From assembly GCA_025353165.1 (NCBI GenBank), contig JANXRE010000019.1:62001-126000 (forward strand): 64,000 nucleotides of DNA, given 5' to 3'. Of the stretch, positions 48,380-57,315 are shown in pieces. This DNA comes from Acidobacteriota bacterium. GTDB taxonomy: Bacteria > Acidobacteriota > Terriglobia > Bryobacterales > Bryobacteraceae. Position 1 is the stretch's first letter. Every line of letters begins with the position of its first letter. Position numbers and translations under genes: made by a program. Under the pieces are notes generated by a model. That model saw only the letters and a list, made by a program, of their open reading frames with translations, was not told the origin of the DNA and made no database searches.

Positions 48380-48750
48380 CAGCCCTGATCGTATTTGCCC
48401 ACGGTTCGAGCGTCGAGTCCGCGAACGAGGCGGTGCGTCAAGTGTCGGCCGAACTGGCCCGGCAGGGCGGCTATCCGCTGGTCAAGACCGCGTTTCTCGA
48501 GGGCGGTAGGCCGGATCTGCCGGAAGCTGTGAACATGGCTATCGCGGCCGGCGCGGCGCGGGTCATCGTGCTGCCGTATTTCCTCACGCTCGGATTGCAT
48601 TTGAGACGGGATCTCCCCAGGCTGATGGATCAAGTGCGAGAGATCCATCCGGATGTTTCGATGGAAGTGGCCGAGCCGCTTGACGGCCACAAGGCGCTGG
48701 CGGGCATACTACTGGACCGCGCCCGCGCCGCGCTGCGGGAGAAGGAATGA
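48376..48750 (+). CDS. CbiX/SirB-type sirohydrochlorin (cobalto/ferro)chelatase
   Basis: The 124-residue protein is a single-domain CbiX: VFAHGSSVESAN holds the metal-binding His and VLPYFLTLGLHLRRDLP the second His. Short forms of this size (CbiX-S) put cobalt or iron into sirohydrochlorin or a related tetrapyrrole on the way to B12 or siroheme. The gene is overlapped on both sides (ATGA upstream and downstream), so it is part of a tight operon with the flavoprotein. Nearness to the cobalamin riboswitch fits a tetrapyrrole role. Confidence 0.85.
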   Translation: MTALIVFAHGSSVESANEAVRQVSAELARQGGYPLVKTAFLEGGRPDLPEAVNMAIAAGAARVIVLPYFLTLGLHLRRDLPRLMDQVREIHPDVSMEVAEPLDGHKALAGILLDRARAALREKE

Positions 48751-49433
48751 TCGCGAGACTGCTGGAATTCACGGATATCGCCGATGAGGTTCGTCATTTC
48801 GTATTTGAGGCCGACTGCGAGCAGTTGGACTTTCTCGCCGGACAGTTCGTTTCGCTTAACGAATCCATCGACGGCAAGAAGATTACTCGCGCCTACTCGA
48901 TCGCTTCGCAGCCGCACGGGAATATCTTCGAACTCTGCCTAAACCGCGTGGAGGAAGGAAAGCTCTCGCCGCGGCTGTTCGACATGCAGGTCGGAGACTG
49001 CATCGAGATGCAGGGGCCGCTCGGGTACTTCGTCATGCGCCGGCCTGCGTCGGACTCTTTGTTCGTGGCCACCGGAACGGGCATCGCGCCGTTTCGCGCG
49101 ATCATCAAGGATCACTTGCCGAAGGATCGCGACCACCAGTTCACGCTGTTGTTCGGAGTCCGGCACGAGAGCAACCTGATGTACCGCGAGGAATTCGAGA
49201 AACTTGCCTCGCATCACTCGAATTTCCGGTTCCGCCCGACGCTCACTCAGCCCGGGCCGGGTTGGAAGGGCAGTTCCGGGCGCGTGCAGACGCACCTGGC
49301 CGAGTTGATTGGCGACCGCCGCGATATTGACGTCTATATTTGCGGAATGAAGGCCATGGTGGATGACGTCCGGCAGTGGCTGAAGACTAGCGGCTTCGAC
49401 CGTAAGCGGATCATTTACGAGAAGTACGACTGA
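48747..49433 (+). CDS. Ferredoxin/flavodoxin-NADP+ reductase-like flavoprotein
   Basis: The 228-residue protein has the FAD-binding motif RAYSIAS (RxYS), the phosphate-binding GKLSPRLFD, the NAD(P)-binding VATGTGIAPFRAI and LLFGVRHESNLMYREE, and the late CGMKAMVDDV. This is the Fpr/FNR fold; it passes electrons between NAD(P)H and a ferredoxin or flavodoxin. It ends with a normal EKYD tail. It overlaps cbiX by four bases. No ferredoxin gene is near. The cobalamin riboswitch begins about 80 bases after the stop. Confidence 0.85.
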   Translation: MIARLLEFTDIADEVRHFVFEADCEQLDFLAGQFVSLNESIDGKKITRAYSIASQPHGNIFELCLNRVEEGKLSPRLFDMQVGDCIEMQGPLGYFVMRRPASDSLFVATGTGIAPFRAIIKDHLPKDRDHQFTLLFGVRHESNLMYREEFEKLASHHSNFRFRPTLTQPGPGWKGSSGRVQTHLAELIGDRRDIDVYICGMKAMVDDVRQWLKTSGFDRKRIIYEKYD

Positions 49434-49458
49434 CAGCCGCGCGATGATATACTCAATC

Positions 49459-49481
49459 TGCCGGGAGTGAAATCCCCGGCA
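49459..49481 (+). terminator. Hairpin between the reductase gene and the cobalamin riboswitch
   Basis: Perfect 7-bp arms (49459-49465 and 49475-49481) with a nine-base loop lie 25 bases after the reductase stop. The following sequence is AT-rich (aatctgatctttaaagatag) but not a clean T-run. It could stop read-through into the B12 operon or be part of its leader. Confidence 0.35.
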
Positions 49482-49509
49482 ATCTGATCTTTAAAGATAG
49501 CTTTACGAT

Positions 49510-49655
49510 TTCTGCCAGGGACGCTAAAGGGAAGGCGGTGTAACTCCGCCACTGCCCCGCAACTGTAATCGGCATCGTTCGCGGCCGGAAGAACCACTGC
49601 TCCGCGGGAAGGTTCTTTCCACAAAAGGCCCGCCGTAAGTCAGGAGACCGGTCCT
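49510..49655 (+). promoter_or_regulatory. Cobalamin riboswitch (adenosylcobalamin-type leader)
   Basis: The leader shows the conserved aptamer pieces in order: ctaaagggaa, the ggcggtgtaactccgcc hairpin (49532-49550), the core actgccccgcaactgtaa (49551-49568), a variable arm with gaaccactgctcc and gggaaggt, and the 3' part gtaagtcaggagacc (49635-49649). These match cobalamin riboswitches that shut off expression when B12 is bound. It lies 40 bases before the BtuB start; gggagaa near 49682 is the likely ribosome-binding site, so control may be by hiding it. Confidence 0.95.
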
Positions 49656-49694
49656 TGTGCTCGAACCGTGTAGCGTTTTCGCGGGAGAACGTTC

Positions 49695-51890
49695 ATGCGC
49701 AGTTACTGGTTACTTATTTTTGCCACCTCGATACTTTTCGGGGCCGACCTTCAAATTTCCGGAATCGTCGTCGACCCGTCGGGCCGGGCTGTGCCGGGAG
49801 CCAAGGTGGAATGCGCCGGACATGCGGCTACCACCGGACCGGACGGCCGCTTCGCCGTGGAAGATGTCGCGGTGTGTGACGCCCTGGTAGCTAAGCCGGG
49901 TTTCGATAAGGCCACGGTCAAACTCGATGCGGGCCACGACGTCAGGATAACCCTGTCGATTGCGCCAGTGAATCAGCAAGTGGTCGTCAGCGCAACGCGC
50001 GCGCCCATCGCTCTGGAAGAATCGGGCGTGTCCGCCACGGTCGTCACAGCGGCCGATCTCTCGGCCCGGCAGTTCGTGCAAGTTCCCGATGTCCTTCGCG
50101 AGGTACCGGGGCTCGCTGTGGTAAATACCAGCCGCCGCGGTGGCCTCACTTCCGTCTTCACGCGCGGGGGAGGCAGCGCCGGCACCCTCGTCCTGCTCGA
50201 CGGCGTCCCGCTGAACGAGCCCGGCAGCGGAATGAATTTCGCGCACCTTTCGTCAGCCGGACTGGCCCGCATAGAGGTTGTACGCGGTCCCGAGAGCGCG
50301 CTATTCGGCGCGGAAGCTGCGTCCGGCGTGATCCAGTTGTTTACCGGGCGTGGCGACCCCGAATCGTCTCGCCCACACGGATCCGTGTCCTACGAGCGCG
50401 GATCGTTCCAGACCGATCATTGGATCGCGGACGTGAACGGCGGGCTGTTGAACCGAATCGATTACTCGCTGACCGCCGATCAGTTCCATAGCGCCGGCGA
50501 ATATCCGAACGATTTCTACCGTAACACAACGGGCTCCGCGAACATCGGTTTCCGGTTCTCGTCCGCGACTCAGTTGCGCGCGATTTTCCGCACCTATGAA
50601 GCCACCGTGGGCAATCCGGACCAGGTAGGCTGGGGCATATACAACTTCAACGCCAACGAGCTGGATCGTTCCTCGACGCTCGCCCTCAAACTCGACGACA
50701 CGCGAGGTTCGCATTACTATCAACGCTTCCAGTTCAGTTACAACCGGCTGCGGGATACCTTCAACGACTTCAACAACGAAGGTCCGTACGACGTGGCGGC
50801 TCTGGTGCGGGACGTTACCAGCCCGACGCCCCGCGTTTACCTGGACCGTCTGGTCCCGTTCACCTTTCCGGCCGCGCAAGTTCCCGCCGGAGAGCGGCTT
50901 GTAACTAACTCTGTTACGCTCTACCCCTATCCAAGCTTCACTTTTACCGACCGGAAGAGCTTCGATTATCAGGGTACGGTCACTCACGCGGGCGGAGCGC
51001 TGGTCTTCGGCTACGATTTTGACCGGCAGGGCGGCGTAATCTCGCAGCAGAATGTCACACGCGACAACAACGGCCTGTTCGTCCACGAACAATACAACTT
51101 TGGCCATCGTATTTTCCTGACAGGCGGAGTGCGCGCCGAGCATTCCTCCACCTTCGGCAGTAAGATCGCGCCGCGTGGTTCGGCCACCTTCGTTCTCTTC
51201 CCGTCCACTTACTTGCGGGTAAGCGCGGGGCGTGGAATTACGGAACCGAGCCTCTTGCAGAATTTCGCGGCGGAGTCGTTCTATGTGGGGAATGTACATC
51301 TGAAGCCCGAAAGGACGGATACCTACGAAGCAGGTATTGTTCAGGAACTGTTCGGGCGGCGGATACGCGTCGAGGCCGTCGCGTTCCGGAACTCGTTCTC
51401 CGGCCTCATCGTGTTCGACTTCTCCAACTTCCCCGGAACCTGGAACAACATCGATCGAAGCTGGGCGCGCGGAGTGGAGACCTCCGTTGCGGTGAAGCTC
51501 GGGAAGAACGTCACCGTGACTTCCGCATGGACTCGCGTGGAGACCCGAATCACCAGCACGGCGTCGATGGATCCCTACAACGGGGTGGGCCAGGAACTGC
51601 CCCGGCGTCCGAAGAATTCCGGGTCGGTTCTGCTGCAAATCGCGCCGCGGCGGTGGACCCTGGTAGCCGGCGGTCGCTTCGTCGGCGAGCGCCAGGATGC
51701 CGATTTCGTGTTCAGCATCACTCGTAACCCGGGGTATGCCCACGCCTTTGTCAGTGCGTCCTATCATCTCACGAAGAATGTCACTCCCTACTTTCGGGTC
51801 GATAACCTGACTAACGAAAAGTACGCCGAAGTGCTTGGTTACCCTGCGCTCTCCCGAAATGCCACGGGCGGGCTGCGCTTAAGCTGGTGA
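49695..51890 (+). CDS. btuB: TonB-dependent outer-membrane receptor for cobalamin (BtuB-like)
   Basis: The 731-residue protein has a signal peptide (residues 1-16), an N-terminal carboxypeptidase-regulatory-like domain (about 20-90, ISGIVVDPSGRAVPGAKV), a TonB-box-like VVVSATRAP, the plug domain (LREVPGLAVVN, FTRGGGSAGTLVLLDGVPL, RIEVVRGPESALFGAEA) and a 22-strand-type barrel ending in LRLSW. The riboswitch and the following BtuFDC genes show that its cargo is B12 or a related corrinoid. The extra N-terminal domain is common in Acidobacteria and Bacteroidetes receptors. Confidence 0.92.
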   Translation: MRSYWLLIFATSILFGADLQISGIVVDPSGRAVPGAKVECAGHAATTGPDGRFAVEDVAVCDALVAKPGFDKATVKLDAGHDVRITLSIAPVNQQVVVSATRAPIALEESGVSATVVTAADLSARQFVQVPDVLREVPGLAVVNTSRRGGLTSVFTRGGGSAGTLVLLDGVPLNEPGSGMNFAHLSSAGLARIEVVRGPESALFGAEAASGVIQLFTGRGDPESSRPHGSVSYERGSFQTDHWIADVNGGLLNRIDYSLTADQFHSAGEYPNDFYRNTTGSANIGFRFSSATQLRAIFRTYEATVGNPDQVGWGIYNFNANELDRSSTLALKLDDTRGSHYYQRFQFSYNRLRDTFNDFNNEGPYDVAALVRDVTSPTPRVYLDRLVPFTFPAAQVPAGERLVTNSVTLYPYPSFTFTDRKSFDYQGTVTHAGGALVFGYDFDRQGGVISQQNVTRDNNGLFVHEQYNFGHRIFLTGGVRAEHSSTFGSKIAPRGSATFVLFPSTYLRVSAGRGITEPSLLQNFAAESFYVGNVHLKPERTDTYEAGIVQELFGRRIRVEAVAFRNSFSGLIVFDFSNFPGTWNNIDRSWARGVETSVAVKLGKNVTVTSAWTRVETRITSTASMDPYNGVGQELPRRPKNSGSVLLQIAPRRWTLVAGGRFVGERQDADFVFSITRNPGYAHAFVSASYHLTKNVTPYFRVDNLTNEKYAEVLGYPALSRNATGGLRLSW

Positions 51891-52750
51891 TCCCGATGAC
51901 GGCACGCGGGGCGCTCGTACTTCTGCTGCTGGCCGCAACCGTGGGAGCGCAGCCTCGCCGTATCGTTTCCACCGCTCCCAGCATCACTGAGATGCTCTAC
52001 GCTTTGGGTCTCGGAGACCGGGTCGTTGGAGTCACCACTTACTGCCATTATCCACCCGAAGCCGCGAAGAAGCCTAAGATCGGAACCTACGTTGAGCCCG
52101 ATCTCGAAACCATCGCATCGCTGAAGCCGGATCTGGTGATTATTCAGAAGAACCCGATACAATTGCAGGCTAAGTTGGAGCGGTTGAACTTACACGTCCT
52201 AGAAGTAAGTCACGACAACATTGCTCAAGTATTTGAGTCGATCGCTAGGATCGGAAAAGCCGCCGGCGCGGGCGATCGCGCTTCGGAGTTAGTGGCCTCG
52301 CTACGGCGCAATCTCGATGTGATCCACTCCCGTGTGTCCAGGAGGCCGGGGACGCGGGTTATGTTTATTGTTGGCCGGGCGCCAGACCGCATCGAGGATA
52401 TCATCGTGATCGGCCAGGCGTCCTACCTGAATGAACTGATGGAGCTCGCGGGCGGTGTGAACATATTTCGCGATTCGGTTGCGCCGTATCCGAAAGTGGG
52501 AATGGAAGAGATCCTGGCGCGCAATCCCGATGTCATCGTGGACATGGGCGACATGGCTCAGACGGTGGGAGTCACCGAGCAGCACAAACAGTCGGTGGTA
52601 GCGCTCTGGAATCGGTTCCCGACGCTGAACGCGGTCCGGAATCACCGCGTTTTCGCCGTTGCAGCCGACGTCTACGTCGTGCCCGGCCCTCGGATGGTAG
52701 AAGCGGCGCGGCAGTTCGCGCGTGTGCTGCACCCGGAGGCTGGGTTGTGA
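51887..52750 (+). CDS. btuF: Periplasmic cobalamin-binding protein (BtuF-like)
   Basis: The 287-residue protein (GTG 51887; ATG 51896 is equally possible) has a signal peptide ending near VGAQ, then the BtuF/FecB fold: RRIVSTAPSITEMLYALG, VVGVTTYCHYPPEA, KPDLVIIQ, and the C-terminal RNPDVIVD and PRMVEAARQFA blocks. It captures the corrinoid after outer-membrane entry and delivers it to BtuC. It overlaps btuB by four bases and btuD by four (GTGA). Confidence 0.9.
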   Translation: MIPMTARGALVLLLLAATVGAQPRRIVSTAPSITEMLYALGLGDRVVGVTTYCHYPPEAAKKPKIGTYVEPDLETIASLKPDLVIIQKNPIQLQAKLERLNLHVLEVSHDNIAQVFESIARIGKAAGAGDRASELVASLRRNLDVIHSRVSRRPGTRVMFIVGRAPDRIEDIIVIGQASYLNELMELAGGVNIFRDSVAPYPKVGMEEILARNPDVIVDMGDMAQTVGVTEQHKQSVVALWNRFPTLNAVRNHRVFAVAADVYVVPGPRMVEAARQFARVLHPEAGL

Positions 52751-53514
52751 GCTTCGATCTGACTGCGGTCGGCTTGCACTACGGTGCCGCGGAAGTCTTG
52801 GCCGATGTCACCGCCCGGTTCCGTCCCGGCGAACTGGTCGCGATTGTAGGACCGAATGGCGCGGGCAAATCCACGCTTCTGGGCATCATGGCCGGGTTGC
52901 GCCACGGCTACTCGGGCCGGTGTTACTATCGCGAGCGCGACATCCTAGTATGGAGGCGGCGGGCATTTGCTCGGTGTGTCTCGTTCGTCCCGCAGTCGCT
53001 CAAAGTCGATTTCCCGTTCAACGCTGAGCAGGTCGTCACCATGGGCCGCACTCCCTACGGTGGCGGACTGTTTGAAACGGATGAAGACCACGACGCTGTC
53101 GAGCGCGCAATGAAAATCACCGACACGCTCGCCTTTCGGAATCGCGACTTCCGCTCCCTATCGGGCGGCGAGCGGCAGCGAGTGGTGATTGCGTCCGCCC
53201 TGGCGCAATCGCCCGAAACGCTGCTCCTCGACGAGCCGACCACTTATCTTGACTTGAAGCATCAGGTGGAAACCTACCGCCTGCTTCGGGATCTTGCCCG
53301 CGAAGGCATGCTCGCCGTCGCCATAACGCACGACCTTAACCTGGCTCTTACCTATGCCGATCGCGTGCTGATGCTCCGCGCGGGCCGCGTGGTCGCGGAC
53401 GGCGCTCCGCACGATGTGCTCACAGCCGGCCGCATTCACGAAGTCTTCTCGGTCACCGCCGATCTTCGAAATGGCAACGGAGACTCGCGCCCGTGGATCG
53501 TCTATGCTCCGTAG
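52747..53514 (+). CDS. btuD: Cobalamin ABC transporter ATP-binding protein (BtuD-like)
   Basis: The 255-residue ATPase starts at GTG 52747. It has Walker A GPNGAGKST, Q-loop FVPQSLKVDFPF, signature LSGGERQR, Walker B TLLLDEPTT, D-loop YLDLKHQ and switch His VAITHDLN. It is of the FecE/BtuD subfamily that powers metal-chelate uptake. The end overlaps the btuC start by 11 bases. Confidence 0.92.
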   Translation: MSFDLTAVGLHYGAAEVLADVTARFRPGELVAIVGPNGAGKSTLLGIMAGLRHGYSGRCYYRERDILVWRRRAFARCVSFVPQSLKVDFPFNAEQVVTMGRTPYGGGLFETDEDHDAVERAMKITDTLAFRNRDFRSLSGGERQRVVIASALAQSPETLLLDEPTTYLDLKHQVETYRLLRDLAREGMLAVAITHDLNLALTYADRVLMLRAGRVVADGAPHDVLTAGRIHEVFSVTADLRNGNGDSRPWIVYAP

Positions 53515-54496
53515 GCGATTCTGGCTCAGCATCACCGTGTGTGCTGCGATCTTTGTAGTGGTATCCGTCAGCGCGCCGCTTATTGGATCGGCTCACATCG
53601 ATTACACTCGCGCGCTGAACGGCCAATCTCCCGATCGCGAGATCCTCTTCTACGCCCGCATCCCGAGAATCCTGCTTGCGATACTGGCCGGTGGCGCGCT
53701 CACGCTGACGGGCGTGTTGTTTCAAGCGCTGCTCCGCGACCCCTTGGCCGAGCCCTTCACGCTAGGCATTTCGAGCGGCTCGTCGTTGGGAGCGGTCATC
53801 GCGATCTCGTTGGGGCTGACAACCGTGGCGGGCATCCCAGCCGTTTTGTTTACCGCCTTCGCCGGCGCGGCGGCAACACTCGCGATTGTTTTGGGCATTG
53901 CTTTCGAAGGACGCCGCATATCTTCATTCACTCTCTTGCTGGCAGGTGTTAGTATCAACAGCATCTCGATGGCGATCATCCTGTTCCTTCATAATCTGGC
54001 CAGTGTTTCGCAATCGTTCGCTATCACGCGCTGGCTCATGGGCGGGCTGGATTCGATCGAGTACCGCGTCCTGGGCGGGATCGCCGCGATCGTATTGCCG
54101 GTCTGCGCGCTGATCTTTTGGAGAGCGCGCGACTGGAACCTGCTGGCAGTCGGCGAAGAGTGGGCCGCGGCGCGCGGCGTCCCCGCATCGAAACTACTCA
54201 TCGGCGGCTACATCGCGGGATCCCTGATGACCGCCTCAGTGACGGCGTTCACCGGCCCGATCGGATTCATCGGACTGATCGTGCCGCACGGGCTGCGCAT
54301 GGCGCTCGGCGCGGATCACCGCGTTCTGATCCCGTGTTCGTTCTTTCTCGGCGCGTCGTTCCTGATTGTGTGCGACACGCTCGCGCGCACGGTTCTCGCC
54401 CCCACCGAGATTCCCGTCGGCGTGATCACCGCGATGCTCGGAGGCCCGTTCTTCATCTGGCTGTTGCGCAGCCGCCGGAGGAGTCTTTGGCTGTGA
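53504..54496 (+). CDS. btuC: Cobalamin ABC transporter permease (BtuC-like)
   Basis: From ATG 53504 the protein has 330 residues with about ten membrane helices of the FecCD type. Typical blocks are ARIPRILLAILAGGALTL, FQALLRDPLAEPFTLG (the BtuD coupling region), and FTGPIGFIGLIVPHGLR. It is the inner-membrane channel for the corrinoid. It overlaps btuD and the next small gene. Confidence 0.92.
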   Translation: MLRRRFWLSITVCAAIFVVVSVSAPLIGSAHIDYTRALNGQSPDREILFYARIPRILLAILAGGALTLTGVLFQALLRDPLAEPFTLGISSGSSLGAVIAISLGLTTVAGIPAVLFTAFAGAAATLAIVLGIAFEGRRISSFTLLLAGVSINSISMAIILFLHNLASVSQSFAITRWLMGGLDSIEYRVLGGIAAIVLPVCALIFWRARDWNLLAVGEEWAAARGVPASKLLIGGYIAGSLMTASVTAFTGPIGFIGLIVPHGLRMALGADHRVLIPCSFFLGASFLIVCDTLARTVLAPTEIPVGVITAMLGGPFFIWLLRSRRRSLWL

Positions 54497-54885
54497 TCCT
54501 GCAAGTGGCGGCGATCGGAATCGCCGTCGTGGGCGCGATGCGGTTCTCGGTCGCCGCGGCGGTAATCGCGTACGTGCTGGCTCTCTCGTCGGAAGCGGTA
54601 TTGGCCTATATTTCGAGACCGTTTGAGATACCCGTCAGCCGCCATTTGAACGGAGTGTTGGTTTTGTTGGCGGTGATTCCCGGAGTGATCGCAGCCCTGA
54701 TTCCGGGTTGGGCGACTGCCATTGTGCTGATCGCCGGTGCGGCGCTCATTCTCCGCCTGGTGCAGGCGTGGTCATATCACCGTCCAGGCGCGCTCACCGC
54801 GATCTGGCTTGGGCTCGCGGGACTGATGGTGGAAGGCTTCACGTTATCTTATATTCAGAAGGTCTCTTTCCCTCTTGGTCAATAA
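54493..54885 (+). CDS. Small four-helix membrane protein within the B12 operon
   Basis: The 130-residue protein starts at GTG 54493, overlapping the btuC stop (GTGA). It has about four hydrophobic helices (VAAIGIAVVGA, AAAVIAYVLAL, GVLVLLAVIPGVIAAL, ATAIVLIAGAALIL) separated by short loops, and no known domain. It is coupled to both neighbours: its end overlaps the TTG start of the ABC permease. It may be a subunit of the following exporter or of the B12 importer; this is inference. Confidence 0.7.
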   Translation: MILQVAAIGIAVVGAMRFSVAAAVIAYVLALSSEAVLAYISRPFEIPVSRHLNGVLVLLAVIPGVIAALIPGWATAIVLIAGAALILRLVQAWSYHRPGALTAIWLGLAGLMVEGFTLSYIQKVSFPLGQ

Positions 54886-55963
54886 GCTCGTTATTGCAAA
54901 CCTTCGCCACCGGCCACTGCGGACGATACTGAGCGCGGTCGCGATCGGCGTTCAGGTGACGATGGTGCTCACGCTGGTTGGCGTGAGCCGCGGCATGCTC
55001 GCCGACGTGGCGAACCGGTCGAAAGGAACGGGCGCCGATATTCTCGTCAAGCCGCCCGGCAGTTCGCCCTTCGGTTTCAGTACGAACTTCCCGGAGAAGA
55101 TCATTCCGTTCCTCCGCAAGCAGAAACACGTAACCGTCGCGACCGGAACACTGGTGCAGCCGATTGGGGGTCTCGACTCGGTCACGGGAATCAACCTCGC
55201 CGAATTTAACTCTCTGAGCGGCGGATTCCGCTACCTGGAAGGCGGACCGTTTAAAGGGCCCTACGAAATCCTCGTCGATGAGGTCTATTCCCGCTCGAAC
55301 AAAAAGCGCGAAGGAGATGCGGTGAACATCCTCGGACGCGACTGGCGCGTGAGCGGAGTGGTGGAATCGGGCAAACTCTCGCGCATGTTCGTGCAATTGG
55401 CGGTGCTTCAGGATCTCACCGCCAACAACGGCAAGGTAACAGTCGGATATCTGAAACTGGACGATCCCGCAAACACCAAAGCCGTCATCGTGAGCTTGAA
55501 GTCGCAACTGACCGGTTACCCGATCTATTCCATGGAAGAATTCGTATCGCTCATTTCTATCAATAACGTTGCGATGTTAAAGAACTTCATCGCCGTAATC
55601 ATCACGCTCGGCGTGCTCATCGGATTCCTGGTGGTGTTTCTGTCGATGTACACCGCGGTCCTGGAACGCACTCGCGAAATCGGCATCCTGAAGGCGCTCG
55701 GCGCGTCGCCTATGTTCATACTGGGAGTCCTTCTGCGGGAGACGTTCGTGCTTGCGGTCATCGGTTCCGTGCTCGGCATCCTTTTCACTTATGGCACTCG
55801 CTTGCTCATTACGACGTTCGTGCCTACCATGAGCCAGGCGATCGTGCCCGAATGGTGGCCCATCGCGGCCGGCATAGCGCTCACCGGTTCGATGCTCGGC
55901 GCGATTTACCCGGGGTTGAAAGCTGCGCGGCAGGATGCCATTGAGGCGCTCACTTATGACTGA
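54875..55963 (+). CDS. ABC transporter permease, MacB/FtsX (LolC)-type
   Basis: The 362-residue protein starts at TTG 54875. It has the family layout of one N-terminal helix (ILSAVAIGVQVTMVLTLVG), a large periplasmic domain (about residues 40-225) and three C-terminal helices, with the FtsX-type segment RTREIGILKALGASPMFI between the second and third. Such permeases work with TGNLD-type ATPases to drive mechanical work or export rather than import. The following gene is its ATPase. An outer-membrane or adaptor partner is not seen here. Confidence 0.88.
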   Translation: MVNKLVIANLRHRPLRTILSAVAIGVQVTMVLTLVGVSRGMLADVANRSKGTGADILVKPPGSSPFGFSTNFPEKIIPFLRKQKHVTVATGTLVQPIGGLDSVTGINLAEFNSLSGGFRYLEGGPFKGPYEILVDEVYSRSNKKREGDAVNILGRDWRVSGVVESGKLSRMFVQLAVLQDLTANNGKVTVGYLKLDDPANTKAVIVSLKSQLTGYPIYSMEEFVSLISINNVAMLKNFIAVIITLGVLIGFLVVFLSMYTAVLERTREIGILKALGASPMFILGVLLRETFVLAVIGSVLGILFTYGTRLLITTFVPTMSQAIVPEWWPIAAGIALTGSMLGAIYPGLKAARQDAIEALTYD

Positions 55964-56636
55964 TGCGCCGATCATCGAGATCCGCGATCTTCGTAAGGCC
56001 TACCGGATGGGCGACGTCGAAGTCGCCGCACTGCGCGGAGTGGACCTGAGCGTTCAACGTGGTGAGTTTCTGTCCGTCATCGGCCCATCGGGTTCCGGCA
56101 AGTCCACCCTGTTCCACGTGCTCGGAGGACTAACGCCGCCGACGTCCGGAACCATCCTCATCAATGGCCGCGATCTGGTTCAAATGGGCGAGGCCGAGCG
56201 TACTGAGCTACGTAAAACACAAGTCGGCTTCGTGTTTCAGAAGTACAACCTGCTTCCGACCCTCTCCGCGGCGGACAACATCGCCATCGCTCGCTACATT
56301 TCCGGCAAGCACAAGGACGGCGACGAGCAGTTCGACGAGATCATACGCCTGCTAGGGCTGAAGGGCAGGTTGAACCATAAGCCACGGGCAATGTCCGGCG
56401 GGGAGCAGCAGCGCGTAGCGATTGCTCGCGCCATCGTGAATCACCCGGCGATTCTGCTGGCCGATGAACCTACGGGGAATCTCGATACCGAGAACTCGAC
56501 CGCCGTGCTGGAACTGATGCGCGACCTGAATCAGCGCCTCGGCCAAACGATCCTCATGATTACGCACAATCCCGAGGCTGCCCAGTACGGTCATCGCACA
56601 GTCAGGATGCGCGACGGCCGCATCGTCACCGTGTGA
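55956..56636 (+). CDS. ABC transporter ATP-binding protein, MacB/LolD type
   Basis: From ATG 55956 (eight-base overlap with the permease) the protein has 226 residues: Walker A GPSGSGKST, Q-loop FVFQKYNLLPTLS, signature MSGGEQQR, Walker B LLADEP with TGNLDTENS, and switch His in MITHNPEAA. It is the ATPase partner of the permease at 54875. It is the last gene of the operon that starts at the cobalamin riboswitch and is convergent, with an 11-base overlap, with the SpoIID gene. Confidence 0.9.
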   Translation: MTDAPIIEIRDLRKAYRMGDVEVAALRGVDLSVQRGEFLSVIGPSGSGKSTLFHVLGGLTPPTSGTILINGRDLVQMGEAERTELRKTQVGFVFQKYNLLPTLSAADNIAIARYISGKHKDGDEQFDEIIRLLGLKGRLNHKPRAMSGGEQQRVAIARAIVNHPAILLADEPTGNLDTENSTAVLELMRDLNQRLGQTILMITHNPEAAQYGHRTVRMRDGRIVTV

Positions 56637-57315
56637 CCGCGGCTGCCGGGAAATAACGGCGCAGGATCTCGATCCAGGTCGCCCCGTCGCGCGCCATGGC
56701 CGCAGATCCGCGCTGGCACAGGCCGATGCGATGGCCGGATGCGATGCCTGTCGCGACCGGGCACTGGATAGAGAAATACGGATACGGCCCGGATTCCAGC
56801 GCGCGAGTGCGGCCTCCGCAATCCGCCGAATACAGCGCTTCGATCACCCGGCCCTGGTATTGCAACACCATGCCCGCCGTGGTGCGCGCGGCCCTATCGG
56901 CAGGCGAGCCGCCGGCCGGCGGCTCCCGTAGGAACTGGCAATGCGTGGTGCCGCAGAAGTCCGCGTAAGCGTGGCGTCCGTGCGCCGCCAGCAGAAACGA
57001 GCGCGCGACAATCGCCTGCGCCCGCAGGCTCTCGATACCGGCTCCCGGCGGACTCTCGGCAGCGACGATGGATGCGACGGCGGTTTCCAGATCCATCGTG
57101 ACTACCGGCACGACCTCGTCGTGGTCACGAACGAGATCGAGGCGGCCGCGATACCGGCGCTCGATTCGGCCTGGGATGCGTAGCGTAAACTCCGGCGAAC
57201 CGCTCGCCCGAACGGCCTCGACAGAGCGCGGGTGAAAGAGGCCGAATACAGCGATGCGAACCTCGGCCGCCTGCAGGCTGATCGCGCAAAGCAGGAGCGC
57301 CGCCGCGGCGTTCAA
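56626..57315 (-). CDS. SpoIID/LytB-domain protein (peptidoglycan lytic enzyme)
   Basis: The most likely start is TTG 57315, overlapping the transpeptidase stop (TTGA), giving 229 residues and a signal peptide (residues 1-17). The SpoIID domain is clear: VVTMDLETAVASIVAAESPP carries the catalytic-type Glu87, followed by LRAQAIVARSFLL, the Cys pair in DFCGTTHCQ and ALYSADCGGRT. In Bacillus, SpoIID is a lytic transglycosylase that acts on denuded glycan. It ends the five-gene envelope operon and overlaps the convergent ABC gene. Confidence 0.85.
   Translation of the reverse strand: MNAAAALLLCAISLQAAEVRIAVFGLFHPRSVEAVRASGSPEFTLRIPGRIERRYRGRLDLVRDHDEVVPVVTMDLETAVASIVAAESPPGAGIESLRAQAIVARSFLLAAHGRHAYADFCGTTHCQFLREPPAGGSPADRAARTTAGMVLQYQGRVIEALYSADCGGRTRALESGPYPYFSIQCPVATGIASGHRIGLCQRGSAAMARDGATWIEILRRYFPAAAVTR

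Noticed and set aside
47801-49433. A complete cobalamin biosynthesis cluster around cbiX
   Set aside because: Only the chelatase is present; no other cbi/cob genes lie in the window.
54118-54885. A 255-residue protein starting inside btuC
   Set aside because: Its N-terminal half is the out-of-frame shadow of btuC; only the part from GTG 54493 is membrane-like and coupled to the btuC stop.
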